A stretch of DNA of 36,605 nucleotides from Anammoximicrobium sp032229885 (GTDB lineage: Bacteria; Planctomycetota; Planctomycetia; Pirellulales; Pirellulaceae). Each line of letters begins with the position of its first letter. Within the stretch, counting starts at the first letter, position 1. A program made the translations under genes and the position numbers. The stretch spans positions 1 through 36,605 of the forward strand of contig JAVYAJ010000274.1 of the NCBI GenBank assembly GCA_032229885.1, in the 5' to 3' direction. Positions 1 to 8,469 of this stretch are shown here, piece by piece. Under the pieces are notes generated by a model. It did no database searches, was not told where the DNA came from, and saw only the letters and a list, made by a program, of their open reading frames with translations.

Positions 1-136
1 ACGTCACGGCGCACACCACGTCACGGCGCACACCACGTCACGGCGCACACCACGTCACGGCGCACACCACGTCACGGCGCACACCACGTCACGGCGCGCA
101 GCAGGTCGCGGCGCGCACCACGTCACGGCGCGGGCT
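1..136. repeat. 17-bp tandem array, truncated by the window edge
   Basis: The first five units (1-85) are identical copies of acgtcacggcgcacacc. Three degenerate units follow (86-102, 103-119, 120-136). The window begins inside the array, so its full length is unknown. There are no spacers between units, so it is not CRISPR. The last unit contains the stop codon of the neighbouring minus-strand lipoprotein gene, so the array forms that gene's 3' untranslated region and final codons. Confidence 0.95.
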
Positions 137-557
137 TCGGTGCAGGAAGCGTCAGCCCTTCGCCCAGAAGGCCTTTCAATTCATTCTGCAGCGCCTTGAC
201 GTCGGGCGCCAGCTTGGCGGCCGACGACAGCTTGGCGACCCAACTGCTGTCCTTGAGTCCCTCGAAGGGTGGTAAAGGCGATTCGCCGAAGCCCAGAATC
301 GGGGCGAGCGGTTTTAACGCAGCGGCAAACTTCTCGCGGGCCTCGTCATAGCCTTGTTTGATCGCGTCGAACTCGCTCGCGGCCTGTCGCGAGGTCGTCA
401 GCTCCGCCTCCATCGCCGCGTTCTTGGCCTCCAGATCCGCCACCGCCGCCTTGAGCCGCTCGACCTCGGCGGTCAACTCGCCGATCTTCGCCGAGCCGCA
501 CCCGGCGCACACCAGGCAACCAACCGCAAGCAACAAACCATAAGCTGTACAGCGCAT
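123..557 (-). CDS. small coiled-coil lipoprotein, function unknown
   Basis: This encodes a 144-residue putative lipoprotein. The N-terminus has a short basic start, a hydrophobic stretch and Cys20 in the context VCAGC, which is an imperfect lipobox (Cys rather than Leu at -3). Residues about 22-60 are rich in Glu, Leu, Lys and Ala with heptad-like spacing (IGELTAEVERLKAAVADLEA), so a coiled coil is likely. The C-terminal half is Leu/Lys/Pro-rich and ends PAPKPAP. I chose the ATG at 557 because the signal sequence begins there; the reading frame stays open upstream but that part is repeat-derived and low complexity. The TGA stop falls in the last unit of the 17-bp array. A role as an envelope spacer or scaffold lipoprotein would fit, but I do not recognise the family. 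Confidence 0.7.
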   Translation of the reverse strand: MRCTAYGLLLAVGCLVCAGCGSAKIGELTAEVERLKAAVADLEAKNAAMEAELTTSRQAASEFDAIKQGYDEAREKFAAALKPLAPILGFGESPLPPFEGLKDSSWVAKLSSAAKLAPDVKALQNELKGLLGEGLTLPAPKPAP

Positions 558-776
558 GAGATCGTCCTTAAATTGGCTCTCGACGTTCACACGTCCGGCG
601 ACAACATCTGAAACCTCCAGGTGGCTACCGTCGACGCCGTCCACGTGGACGCGGCCAAAGTCGCGCGGTTCGTCTCGCCCCGGTGCGACGTCACCTCGCG
701 GGCTCGGAGGCCATGTCCGTCGCGCGAACTTCGGCGACGTTTCCCCGTCTTCGACGGGGCAAAGCGGTGCTGGCCC

Positions 777-867
777 ACGTGTCTGCCCCACGTGTTCGGC
801 GCACGTGTTCGGCGCACGTGTTCGGCGCACGTGTTCGGCGCACGTGTTCGGCGCACGTGTTCGGCGC
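777..867. repeat. 13-bp tandem array of CACGTG palindromes
   Basis: There are six perfect units of acgtgttcggcgc (790-867), preceded by one degenerate unit (777-789). Each junction creates the palindrome CACGTG, giving seven copies starting at 776, 789, 802, 815, 828, 841 and 854, all exactly 13 bp apart. The array lies about 220 bp upstream of the small lipoprotein start and about 700 bp upstream of panD. Because 13 is not a multiple of 3, the array is not under coding constraint. Confidence 0.95.
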
Positions 868-1180
868 ATCTGGCGACCCTGCATCAGGCCCGCTCGCTCG
901 CCTCCCGGGCACGCCTCGTTGTCCGTCGAAGCGGCCTGCGACGCACCTGGGCTTGCGAGACCACATCCCGTAGCTCGGGTGCGAGCGACCGTCCAGACAT
1001 CGCGTTCGGCATGGCACACGAAGACGCGAACACGTCTTGCAGGATCCAGGTTCAACTCGGGCGAAGTATAGCAACTCGGACGAAGACACGCAAATCGTCG
1101 CGAGCCGGCCGCGGGGCACGCCCATACCGCGCTGGAGGGCCACGCTCCGTCGTGGCCGTAGCCAGATGGACGCGACGCAA

Positions 1181-1225
1181 CGCGACAAAACGCAGCGCGA
1201 CGAAACGTAACGCGACGAAATGCAA
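1181..1225. repeat. degenerate 15-bp tandem repeat, three units
   Basis: The units are cgcgacaaaacgcag (1181-1195), cgcgacgaaacgtaa (1196-1210) and cgcgacgaaatgcaa (1211-1225). Partial, shifted copies of the cgcgacgca core flank them on both sides. Confidence 0.8.
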
Positions 1226-1403
1226 CGGACGCGACGCAGCGCGTCCCTCCAGGGCGGCGTCGTTCTGTACGGTCGCCGTCCAGCTATTTCGCTGACCTTG
1301 CTGATGCGCCCGGATCGTTCTTCTGGCAATCCGGTGACGACCTTGCGTTTCAGGTCCCATCAATTCCGATTTCTGGCCCTGGTCGATCACCAGCATGGTG
1401 ACG

Positions 1404-1409
1404 TAGAAT
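1404..1409 (+). promoter_or_regulatory. possible -10 box (TAGAAT) upstream of panD
   Basis: TAGAAT lies 158 bp upstream of the panD ATG. No good TTGACA-like -35 element is visible 16-18 bp before it. The same hexamer occurs ahead of selA, the peroxiredoxin and the hybrid kinase, which is the main reason for listing it. Confidence 0.3.
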
Positions 1410-1567
1410 AGGGCCTGCCGAGCCAAGGAGCGGACGATGTCGGCGGGGAAAAGCGATCGCGTTTTGGCGAGCGCGTGGCAAGCGGCAGACGGACTCGGGG
1501 TCCGGTTTCGGCTTTCGTGGGTGATTCAATGGCGGCTAGCCGCCGGATCGGGAGTCTGACTGAACGA

Positions 1568-1930
1568 ATGTTTCGTACTCTGCTGAAATCAAAAATACAC
1601 CGTGCTCGCGTGACCGACGCGGATCTGCATTACGTCGGCAGCGTGACGATCGATCGTCGCCTGATGCAAGCCGCCGACATCATCGAGCACGAACAGGTAG
1701 ACATCTACGACGTCACCAACGGAGCGCGTCTGACAACCTATGCCTTGGCCGGCCCGCCCGACTCGGGCACGATCTGCGTGAACGGCGCCGCCGCGCATCT
1801 CGTGCGACCGGGCGATTTGGTCATCATCGCGGCCTACGGCGCGTATGACGAACAGGAAGCTCGCGCGCATCAGCCGCGAATTGTCCAGGTCGACGCGGGA
1901 AACTGCGCGCGGATAGACGCCGAATCCTAG
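1568..1930 (+). CDS. panD: aspartate 1-decarboxylase PanD
   Basis: PanD decarboxylates L-aspartate to beta-alanine in the cytoplasm, supplying pantothenate and hence coenzyme A. The proenzyme self-cleaves between Gly24 and Ser25 to form the pyruvoyl cofactor. Here the cleavage context is YVGSVTID, with Gly24-Ser25 at exactly that position. Lys9, Arg54, Thr57 and Tyr58, known substrate-binding or processing residues in the family, all fall at the expected numbers. The length is 120 residues against about 126 in E. coli. The ATG at 1568 (MFRTLLKSKIHRA) is chosen because it gives the canonical N-terminus; earlier in-frame starts add an Arg-rich extension absent from the family. It is monocistronic and convergent with the TolC-like gene 56 bp downstream. 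No other pantothenate gene is present. Confidence 0.96.
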   Translation: MFRTLLKSKIHRARVTDADLHYVGSVTIDRRLMQAADIIEHEQVDIYDVTNGARLTTYALAGPPDSGTICVNGAAAHLVRPGDLVIIAAYGAYDEQEARAHQPRIVQVDAGNCARIDAES

Positions 1931-1986
1931 GACTCGTGCGTTGCCCAATCGTCGTGTTCGGGTTTCCAAACATATCGGGGTGCAGT

Positions 1987-4335
1987 TTACCGCGTCTGCT
2001 TCGTGCGGCTCGGCGCCCCATAGCTGGCCGGTTGAACAGACGACGGAGCGTTGGCCCCGGCGAGCGCTTGCCCTCCGAGCGGACTCGCACTGCCCGCCGC
2101 AGTGCCCGGTCGCAGCGATTCCAGACCGCGCAGATCGAGCGATCTCGAGCCGTCGCGGAGCGGATTGTCCATTGCCACGCGGGATCCGGTCGTGGTCGGC
2201 GCCACAGGCGCATTCAGCATGGGCATCCGCGGCCCGCCGGTGACCGGGCCGAGGTCGGAACCCGACGGCGTCTGCGGCGCGGGCTTGGCGTTCGGCATCG
2301 CGCTTGGTTCCGGCGTCGGCAGCGTCTCGATCGACTGCGGCTCGGCCAGCGTCGGCGACGGGATCGCCCCGGTCGGGCCGTAGTCTTCGACCGTTGCGGT
2401 ACGGCCGGCGCCTTGATCCATCGGCCCGCGGCTGACGACGTTCGGCCGCGTCCAACCGTAATTCAAGTAATAGCTGGCATCGCGCTGACGAGCCAATCCC
2501 AGGGCGTCCCAATACGCTTTTTGCGGCCAATCACCCTCGGCCAGCTCGATGTTGTTGTACTCCAGCAGCGAGCCTTTGCGAAAGTGGACCTCGGTGATGG
2601 CCTTGTTATAGTCGATCAGCGCCGTGTAGTACGCCATCTGAGCCTCGGCCCGTCGCCGCTGGCCCTCCAGCACCAGATCCACGGTCTGTTTGCCTCCACG
2701 ATACAGCGCATTGACGGATTCGACTTCCTTTTCCGAAGCCGACCAACGATTGAAATGCGTCTGCGTCTGAATGTAGAAGCTGTCGACGTTGCGGACGGCC
2801 GTGCTGAGCAAATGGATGGCGTTCAGCTCCTGGTCTTCGAGTTGAGCCTTGTCACGAGCCAGCCTGAGTTGGGCGTTGCGGACGCCGGCCAATTCTCGGC
2901 GAAAGCCGACCGGCATCGCGAAATTGAAAACCAACGCCGCCTCTTGGTAATTGCCGCGAGTCAATTCCTCGATGGCGTTCGACCCGGTCTGCGGGTAGGT
3001 CACGCCGCTATGGTTGGCATGGATCAGGTCGTCGCCTCGGCCGACCCAGCGGTACAGAGCGCCGACGTCGAGCTGCGGCAGCAGGTTGTTCTTGGCGGCG
3101 ATGATTTCCAGTTCGCGCGCCTTGACTATCCATTTTTTCTGTCGTAGTTCCGGGCTGCGAACCAAGGTTTCCGTGCTGATCGCCGACCAGTCGAAGTCGA
3201 CGCGCGCCATCGTGGGTTCGTCGATCGGTCGGATCAAGCGTCCGTCGGTCGCCGCCAAGCCCAGCAGCCACCGCAGGCGGGATTCCGTGTTGTACAGTTC
3301 TTGGAGGCTGCGTTCGACGCCTGCCCGGAAATTGAAGTACTGTTCGCGGGCTTGGGCTTCCGCCTGAACCGGCTCGACGCCCTCGTGCCACTTTTCATAG
3401 ACGATCTTCCAGGTGACCAACGCACTGTCGCGCGCGGTCTTCGACGTCTCGAGGGCGCGGTAAGTCCGATGCAGATCCCAGTAGGTGTTCTCGATATCCA
3501 GGACGAGGTTGCGCACCGCGGATTCGAACTGGGTCAGGCTGATATCCTCGTTGATCCGCGCCAGGACCACGGGGATTCGATTCACCATGGTCCCACGGCC
3601 GCGCAACAGCGGCTGGTCCCAGCGGACCTCGACCGACGTCAGCCAGTCACTGTCCAACGCGGCAAATCCGCGCGTGTTATTGTTGAAACGCTGGTAATCC
3701 GTCTGGTTGCTGATCGTAAACCGCGATCCGTTCGCCGTCGGCTTGGTCAGGCTGGTCCGCAGGCCGCCCACGTCTTCGTCCTGGAAGACCGGAAAGAACG
3801 GGTTGCTGCCCGCGTTTCGCGGCCGGTCGACGCGGTTCCAGATTGCGCCGTTGCCGGCGGTTCCGGCCATCGAGAACTGGGCATCGAACGCCGCCAATGC
3901 GGCCTCGACGCCTCCGGCCTGCTCCAAAGCCGGGCGTCCCGAACCCACCGCGGAAGCCTGGATCGCCGGGTCGTAGATCGTGTTCGCCCCCATGGTCCGT
4001 TCGATCAGCGCATCGCCGAACCCGAACGGCGTCACGCCGCCAAGATTTCGAATCGCCTTGCTGTTTTGCAACGCAATGGTGACGGCGCTCTCCAGCGTCA
4101 AATCCCAGATTTCTTGAAACTCGGGGTTCGACACGCTCATCGGGGCCAACGACTGTGTTGTATCCGGCAGTGATTCGGTGTGAACGTCCGGATACTCCAT
4201 CTCCATCGCGCGATCGAGATAGTGCGATAGGTCGCCGTCACTATTGAAATAGAAAGGCTGGGTAGGATGGCAACCGGCGAGCGGGACGAGCGCCAGCATC
4301 AGCCAAGTGACGCGCGAGGTGATTTGCCGACTCAT
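1987..4335 (-). CDS. TolC-family outer-membrane efflux lipoprotein with long C-terminal tail
   Basis: This is a 782-residue protein of the outer-membrane efflux (TolC/OEP) type, the trimeric exit duct of tripartite exporters or type I secretion systems. A lipobox (LVPLAGC, Cys22) marks it as a lipoprotein. The central roughly 500 residues show the two-repeat helical pattern: a segment with NIEDISLTQFESAVRNLVLD-like amphipathic helices, and a second repeat with VRNAQLRLARDKAQLEDQE and ALYRGGKQTVDLVLEGQRR. The last 130 or so residues are rich in Pro, Ser and Gly and look disordered; TolC homologues are usually 430-500 residues. The ATG at 4335 is used; a TTG one codon upstream is about equally placed relative to AGGAA. 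No membrane-fusion or inner-membrane pump gene is adjacent, so substrate and partners are unknown. Confidence 0.88.
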   Translation of the reverse strand: MSRQITSRVTWLMLALVPLAGCHPTQPFYFNSDGDLSHYLDRAMEMEYPDVHTESLPDTTQSLAPMSVSNPEFQEIWDLTLESAVTIALQNSKAIRNLGGVTPFGFGDALIERTMGANTIYDPAIQASAVGSGRPALEQAGGVEAALAAFDAQFSMAGTAGNGAIWNRVDRPRNAGSNPFFPVFQDEDVGGLRTSLTKPTANGSRFTISNQTDYQRFNNNTRGFAALDSDWLTSVEVRWDQPLLRGRGTMVNRIPVVLARINEDISLTQFESAVRNLVLDIENTYWDLHRTYRALETSKTARDSALVTWKIVYEKWHEGVEPVQAEAQAREQYFNFRAGVERSLQELYNTESRLRWLLGLAATDGRLIRPIDEPTMARVDFDWSAISTETLVRSPELRQKKWIVKARELEIIAAKNNLLPQLDVGALYRWVGRGDDLIHANHSGVTYPQTGSNAIEELTRGNYQEAALVFNFAMPVGFRRELAGVRNAQLRLARDKAQLEDQELNAIHLLSTAVRNVDSFYIQTQTHFNRWSASEKEVESVNALYRGGKQTVDLVLEGQRRRAEAQMAYYTALIDYNKAITEVHFRKGSLLEYNNIELAEGDWPQKAYWDALGLARQRDASYYLNYGWTRPNVVSRGPMDQGAGRTATVEDYGPTGAIPSPTLAEPQSIETLPTPEPSAMPNAKPAPQTPSGSDLGPVTGGPRMPMLNAPVAPTTTGSRVAMDNPLRDGSRSLDLRGLESLRPGTAAGSASPLGGQALAGANAPSSVQPASYGAPSRTKQTR

Positions 4336-5291
4336 CAATGGATCGTTCCTAGACTAGTGGCATTTCGTCGGACCGTTGACGCCAACGGCCAAGGACGGAC
4401 AATCCCCACGTTGCCAGCCTGCTAGCTGGACGGCGTGGTCGACTTTTCAAGGCCCCCCTTGACCGTTTGCGTCTGCGACGGTCGCGGCGTCATCCGCACA
4501 CTACCCCAAGCAGAGCAATCGGCAAGCTTCATATCGACCGACGAATCTCCAAACTTTTGCGAATCGACATAATCGTCAAAGTTTTCCTGAACATTACATG
4601 TCGAGCTAGCACAGACCGAAGATGCAATACGTGCCGTGCAACAAGTAAATCCGACACGACCGACGAACCGAACAGACTAGTGATAACACGGCGCAAAAAG
4701 CGACAGATTCCGCAACTTCGGCGTCTCGATCAGCCGCGGAAAAACTGGGAGGACCTGCCCACTGCGGCCAAGACGCACGCCGTCGCGGGCTCCGCTGAAG
4801 CCGCCGGCGGAAATCCCCGGTTTTTCCTCGTGCGAGCCTGTGGTTGGGATTCCGCAAAGGTTCCGACCGCAGGGAGAGAACACGGCGAACGATATTCGCC
4901 CGTACCGTCGTCATCGATCCCCGACCGGAAGTCCATGCGATTCGCGGCGCACACACACGGTTGAGACGAAGACTCAGCCGCGCAACATACGCCCTTATCG
5001 TCCTGGTTTGAACAGACTGCCCAAACGAGCGATTCCTCCCCGCGTTCGGCGCCTGCCGAGTAACCCGAAGCGTCAGCGAGGGACTGGGGAGGATTCTTCC
5101 CCGCGCACGGCGCCCGTCGTCCGCGAGTGACGAGTTTTCGCTCAATCGCCTCGCGTCGTGCACACCCGCCATCGACATCTCGCCGCGGATCGTTTCCGCG
5201 ACCCAACCCGTTTTACCGTACAGCCCCCCTTGGCTGGCGGCTGCGACTAGACCCTAAACAGCCTGCACCTCTTTCGCCCGGAGCAGCTAAG
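4336..5291. other. 956-bp divergent spacer before the porin gene
   Basis: This lies between the TolC-like gene (-) and the BBP2-like porin (+), so it must hold both promoters, though I cannot place them with confidence. It contains one copy of the dispersed 22-bp element at 5061-5082. Open frames here are short, Arg-rich and lack ribosome-binding sites; I do not call any gene. Confidence 0.65.
5061..5082 (+). repeat. dispersed NPKRQRG-type element, single copy
   Basis: This 22-bp element (taacccgaagcg then tcagcgaggg) differs by one base from the direct copy at 11449-11470. In one frame it reads NPKRQRG, which I recognise from spurious planctomycete translations. It sits in the spacer about 210 bp upstream of the porin start. 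Confidence 0.8.
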
Positions 5292-6842
5292 ATGAAGTTC
5301 ACCAAGCTGGTAGGAATCACCCTATTTACGATGTCGATCACGGGGATCGCGTGGGGGCAATCGGTCGCTGGCGTCAGCGGCCCACCCAGCGGCGACTCGC
5401 CTCGGGTGACCTTCCCGTCTTCGCGATCGACGGCGAGATTCGTCGCAGACGGCCCCGATTCGCCTGCGACGCCGCCGCCCGCCGCCGCATCGCAGGCGCG
5501 GGAGGCTCAGGCAGCCGACGACGCGATCGCTTCGCCCAGCGACACGCCGCCGCCCCCCGCCCAGGAAGCGCCCTCGGTTCGCGATTGCATGCCCTCCGAC
5601 GAGGCTTCGAGCTGGGACCAGGATCGAGACGCGGCTTTGGATGCTTGCGGCGCCGGCAATTGCGAATGCGGTGGCTGCGGGACCGCCTGGTTTCCCTGCT
5701 GCCCTCGCGAGGCGTGGAAATTGCCTCAGCCCGGTTTCCTGCAAAAACACAACATCGTGCTCGGAGGCTGGCTGCAACAGGGCATCACGTTCAATGCCAA
5801 CAACCCGGACGATGGTTTCAACGGTCCGGTGGCGACCAATGATCTGGCCTCCGAGTACCAGATGAACCAAATGTGGCTGTACTTGCATCGGCCGGCCGAC
5901 AACGGCGGCTGCGGATTCGCGTGGGGCGGCCATATCGACATCATGTACGGCACCGACGGCCGGTTCGGCATCAACAAGGGCTTGGAAGACCGCATCTACG
6001 GGTTCCACAACGAGACGTACGGAATCGTGCTGCCGCAGTTTTATCTCGAGTTGGCTTACAACAACCTCTCGGTCAAGCTGGGGCATTTTGCGGGAATCCT
6101 GGACTATGAAATGGTTCCCGGCCCCTTCAATCCGTTCTACTCGCACTCGTACAGCTACGGCTATACCGTGCCGCAATTGGTGACCGGCGCCTTGGCCGAC
6201 TACAAGTTGAACGACAATTGGTCCGTCCAGGGCGGCGCGCATCGCGGCTGGATGCAGTTCGAGGATTACAATGACGCCTGGGACGTGATGGCGGGAATCA
6301 AGTGGAAGAGCGACGACCAACGGACGGAATTGCGCTATGCCGTCTCGAGCGGCAAGCAGAGCTTTCCGTTCGATGATAGCAACCGTTTCGTCTACAGCCT
6401 CGTCTTCCAGCGCCAGGTCACCGACGCGCTGCAATACGTGCTCGTCCAGAATGCGGGCGTGGAACAAAACCCGCTCGGCGACGGCGTCGACGCGGAGTGG
6501 TACGGCGTCAACCAGTATCTGCTGTACACGATCAACAAGTGCTGGTCCGCCAACGCGCGTTTCGAGTGGATGCGGGACGACGACGGGATGAGGATCGGTG
6601 GCCCGGGCAATATACCGGGCATTCGGGCCTGGGATGGCTTTGGCTATGCGGGCAACTTCTTCGCGCTGACGGCCGGACTGAATTGGCGGCCCACGGGCAA
6701 CTGGCTGATCCGCCCCGAAATCCGCTGGGACTGGTACGACGGGGCGCCGAGCTGGATGCCCGGCAAGCCGGCCTTGCCGTTCGATGCCGGGGATCGCGAT
6801 CAACAGACGACCTTTGCCGTCGATGCCATCCTGACGTTCTGA
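5292..6842 (+). CDS. BBP2-like outer-membrane beta-barrel porin
   Basis: This is a 516-residue predicted porin in the outer membrane. The signal peptide (MKFTKLVGITLFTMSITGIA) has a probable cleavage after WG at about residue 22. Residues 23-115 are Pro/Ala/Ser-rich. A cysteine cluster follows (Cys119, 124, 126, 129, 136, 137 in CGAGNCECGGCG and FPCCP). From about residue 148 the protein becomes a chain of alternating aromatic beta strands (NIVLGGWLQQGITF, YGIVLPQFYLEL, LSVKLGHFAGILDYE, WLIRPEIRWDWYDG) ending DAILTF, a typical C-terminal barrel strand. This resembles the OmpL-like BBP2 family common in planctomycetes. The ATG at 5292 is preceded by GGAG with 8-nt spacing and starts the signal peptide; earlier in-frame starts do not. 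The substrate is unknown. Confidence 0.88.
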   Translation: MKFTKLVGITLFTMSITGIAWGQSVAGVSGPPSGDSPRVTFPSSRSTARFVADGPDSPATPPPAAASQAREAQAADDAIASPSDTPPPPAQEAPSVRDCMPSDEASSWDQDRDAALDACGAGNCECGGCGTAWFPCCPREAWKLPQPGFLQKHNIVLGGWLQQGITFNANNPDDGFNGPVATNDLASEYQMNQMWLYLHRPADNGGCGFAWGGHIDIMYGTDGRFGINKGLEDRIYGFHNETYGIVLPQFYLELAYNNLSVKLGHFAGILDYEMVPGPFNPFYSHSYSYGYTVPQLVTGALADYKLNDNWSVQGGAHRGWMQFEDYNDAWDVMAGIKWKSDDQRTELRYAVSSGKQSFPFDDSNRFVYSLVFQRQVTDALQYVLVQNAGVEQNPLGDGVDAEWYGVNQYLLYTINKCWSANARFEWMRDDDGMRIGGPGNIPGIRAWDGFGYAGNFFALTAGLNWRPTGNWLIRPEIRWDWYDGAPSWMPGKPALPFDAGDRDQQTTFAVDAILTF

Positions 6843-6922
6843 CCATCCCCTTCGACGCTTTCCGCCCGCGCCTTTCGCGGCACGGGCGGTCGGAGAAGCG
6901 GACGGAGGCCATCGCCACGAGG

Positions 6923-6959
6923 TCGCGACTGGGCCGGTTCGCGACTGGGCCGGTTCGCG
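6923..6959. repeat. 16-bp tandem duplication, 2.3 copies
   Basis: Two identical units tcgcgactgggccggt (6923-6938, 6939-6954) and a 5-bp partial third lie in the 253-bp spacer between the convergent porin and hslU genes. Confidence 0.9.
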
Positions 6960-7095
6960 GCGGCGCGACCCGCGCACCCGGAACCAGATCGCTGTTGCGC
7001 AGGCTGCAGCAGATTGAACAGCCAGCGCAGCGGTCCCGCGAGCCACCAGCTCGGACCGGACCACATTTTTCGGCGGCTCGTTCGCGCGCCGCCGT

Positions 7096-8469
7096 TCACA
7101 GGATGAACTTGCTCAGCTCGTCGTCCTCGGCCACGTCTTCCAGGCGCTGACGGACGTACGCGGCGTTGATGGTGAACCGTTTCTGTTTGGAATCTGGGGC
7201 GTCGAAGCTCAGTTCCTCGAGGACGCGTTCCATGATCGTGTACAGTCGCCGCGCGCCGATGTTTTGGGTGGTCTGATTGACCTTGTAGGCATACCCGGCA
7301 AGGGCGTCGATCGCATCGTCGGTGAACGCGAGCCTGATGTTCTCGGTGTCCATCAGAGCCACGTACTGTCTGGCCAGCGAATTTTGCGGTTCGGTCAGGA
7401 TGCGAACGAAGTCTTCTTTCGTCAAGTCGGTCAGCTCGACGCGAATCGGAAAGCGGCCCTGCAGTTCCGGCATCAAGTCGCTGGGCTTGGCTCGATGAAA
7501 CGCGCCCGCGGCAACGAACAGGACGTGATCGGTGCGGACGTGGCCATAGCGGGTATGGACGGTGGTGCCTTCGACGATCGGCAGCAGGTCGCGCTGTACG
7601 CCTTGGCGCGACACGTCGGCGCCGCGCGCCTCGCTGGCGACCACTTTATCCAGTTCGTCGACGAAGATGATTCCCATGTTTTCGGCTAGTTCGATCGCAG
7701 CCGCGTTGATCTTCTCGGGATCCAACAGCGCATCGCATTCCTGGTCGAACATCACGTTGCGGGCTCGGGCCACGCTCATCTCGCGGCGGGACGTGCTCCG
7801 CGGCAGGAGCTTTTCAAACATGCCTTGCAAGTCCATATCGATCTGTTCGAGCCCGAGACTGCCGACCATCACCGGCATGGACTTCTGCTCGATCACCAGC
7901 TCGACATTTCGTTCCTCCAGTTCGCCCGCGGCCAACATCGCCCGCATCTTGGCCCGCGTCCGTTCGTATTGGCTCCCCGCGCTCGCATCGTCTTCGTCGG
8001 GGTCAAAATCCGCGGCCGGCCGCGGGACGAGCAGGTCGAGCAGCCGTTCCTCGACCCGCGTCTTGGCAGCCCCTTCGACGTTCTTGCGCTCGCGCTCGCG
8101 AACCAACCCGATCGCGTTTTCGACCAGCTCGCGGACCATGCTTTCCACGTCGCGACCATAGTAGCCGACCTCGGTGTACTTCGTGGCCTCGACTTTGATG
8201 AACGGCGCGCCGGTCAGGCGCGCCAGTCGCCTGGCAATTTCGGTCTTGCCGACGCCGGTCGGGCCGATCATCAGGATATTCTTCGGCGCGATCTCGTCGC
8301 GCATGTCTTCCTGCGCGTTCTGCCGTCGCCAACGGTTGCGGATGGCGATCGCCACAGCGCGCTTGGCGGCGGCCTGACCGACGATGTACCGATCCAGCTC
8401 GGCGACGATTTCGCGCGGCGTCAGAACGCGGGTTTCGCGCGGCGCCGCCTCTGGTTTCCGTGGGATCAC
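7096..8469 (-). CDS. hslU: ATP-dependent protease ATPase subunit HslU
   Basis: HslU is the hexameric AAA+ unfoldase that feeds proteins into the HslV peptidase in the cytoplasm. The product is 457 residues (E. coli 443). Visible in order: LTPREIVAELDRYIVGQ near the N-terminus; Walker A GPTGVGKT at 69-76; the pore loop GYYG at 102-105 (GYVG in E. coli); an Arg/Glu-rich intermediate domain; Walker B IIFVDELDK; the ELQGRFPIRVEL sensor region; and the C-terminal tail DELSKFIL, which matches the docking tail that inserts into HslV. The start is GTG at 8469; its GTGA overlaps the hslV TGA by 4 bp, which implies translational coupling. Upstream extension of this frame runs through hslV and is not real. 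Confidence 0.97.
   Translation of the reverse strand: MIPRKPEAAPRETRVLTPREIVAELDRYIVGQAAAKRAVAIAIRNRWRRQNAQEDMRDEIAPKNILMIGPTGVGKTEIARRLARLTGAPFIKVEATKYTEVGYYGRDVESMVRELVENAIGLVRERERKNVEGAAKTRVEERLLDLLVPRPAADFDPDEDDASAGSQYERTRAKMRAMLAAGELEERNVELVIEQKSMPVMVGSLGLEQIDMDLQGMFEKLLPRSTSRREMSVARARNVMFDQECDALLDPEKINAAAIELAENMGIIFVDELDKVVASEARGADVSRQGVQRDLLPIVEGTTVHTRYGHVRTDHVLFVAAGAFHRAKPSDLMPELQGRFPIRVELTDLTKEDFVRILTEPQNSLARQYVALMDTENIRLAFTDDAIDALAGYAYKVNQTTQNIGARRLYTIMERVLEELSFDAPDSKQKRFTINAAYVRQRLEDVAEDDELSKFIL

Larger units (their letters stand above)
558..1567. other. 1-kb spacer with two tandem arrays and no convincing gene
   Basis: This separates the small lipoprotein gene (-) and panD (+), which are divergent. 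It holds a 13-bp array (777-867), a 15-bp array (1181-1225) and a possible -10 box (1404-1409). Several open frames cross it on both strands, but their products are Arg-rich and change frame-specific composition at the repeats, as expected for non-coding GC-rich DNA. Confidence 0.7.

Noticed and set aside
1..136. CRISPR array
   Set aside because: Units are 17 bp, contiguous and without spacers; no cas gene is present.
587..1329. Several frames containing the peptide APNTCAEHVRRTR
   Set aside because: The peptide is the 39-bp translation period of the 13-bp array; it appears in multiple frames and has no other coding support.
4467..5130. Small genes in the spacer before the porin
   Set aside because: The frames are Arg-rich, lack ribosome-binding sites and one is merely the translation of the NPKRQRG element.
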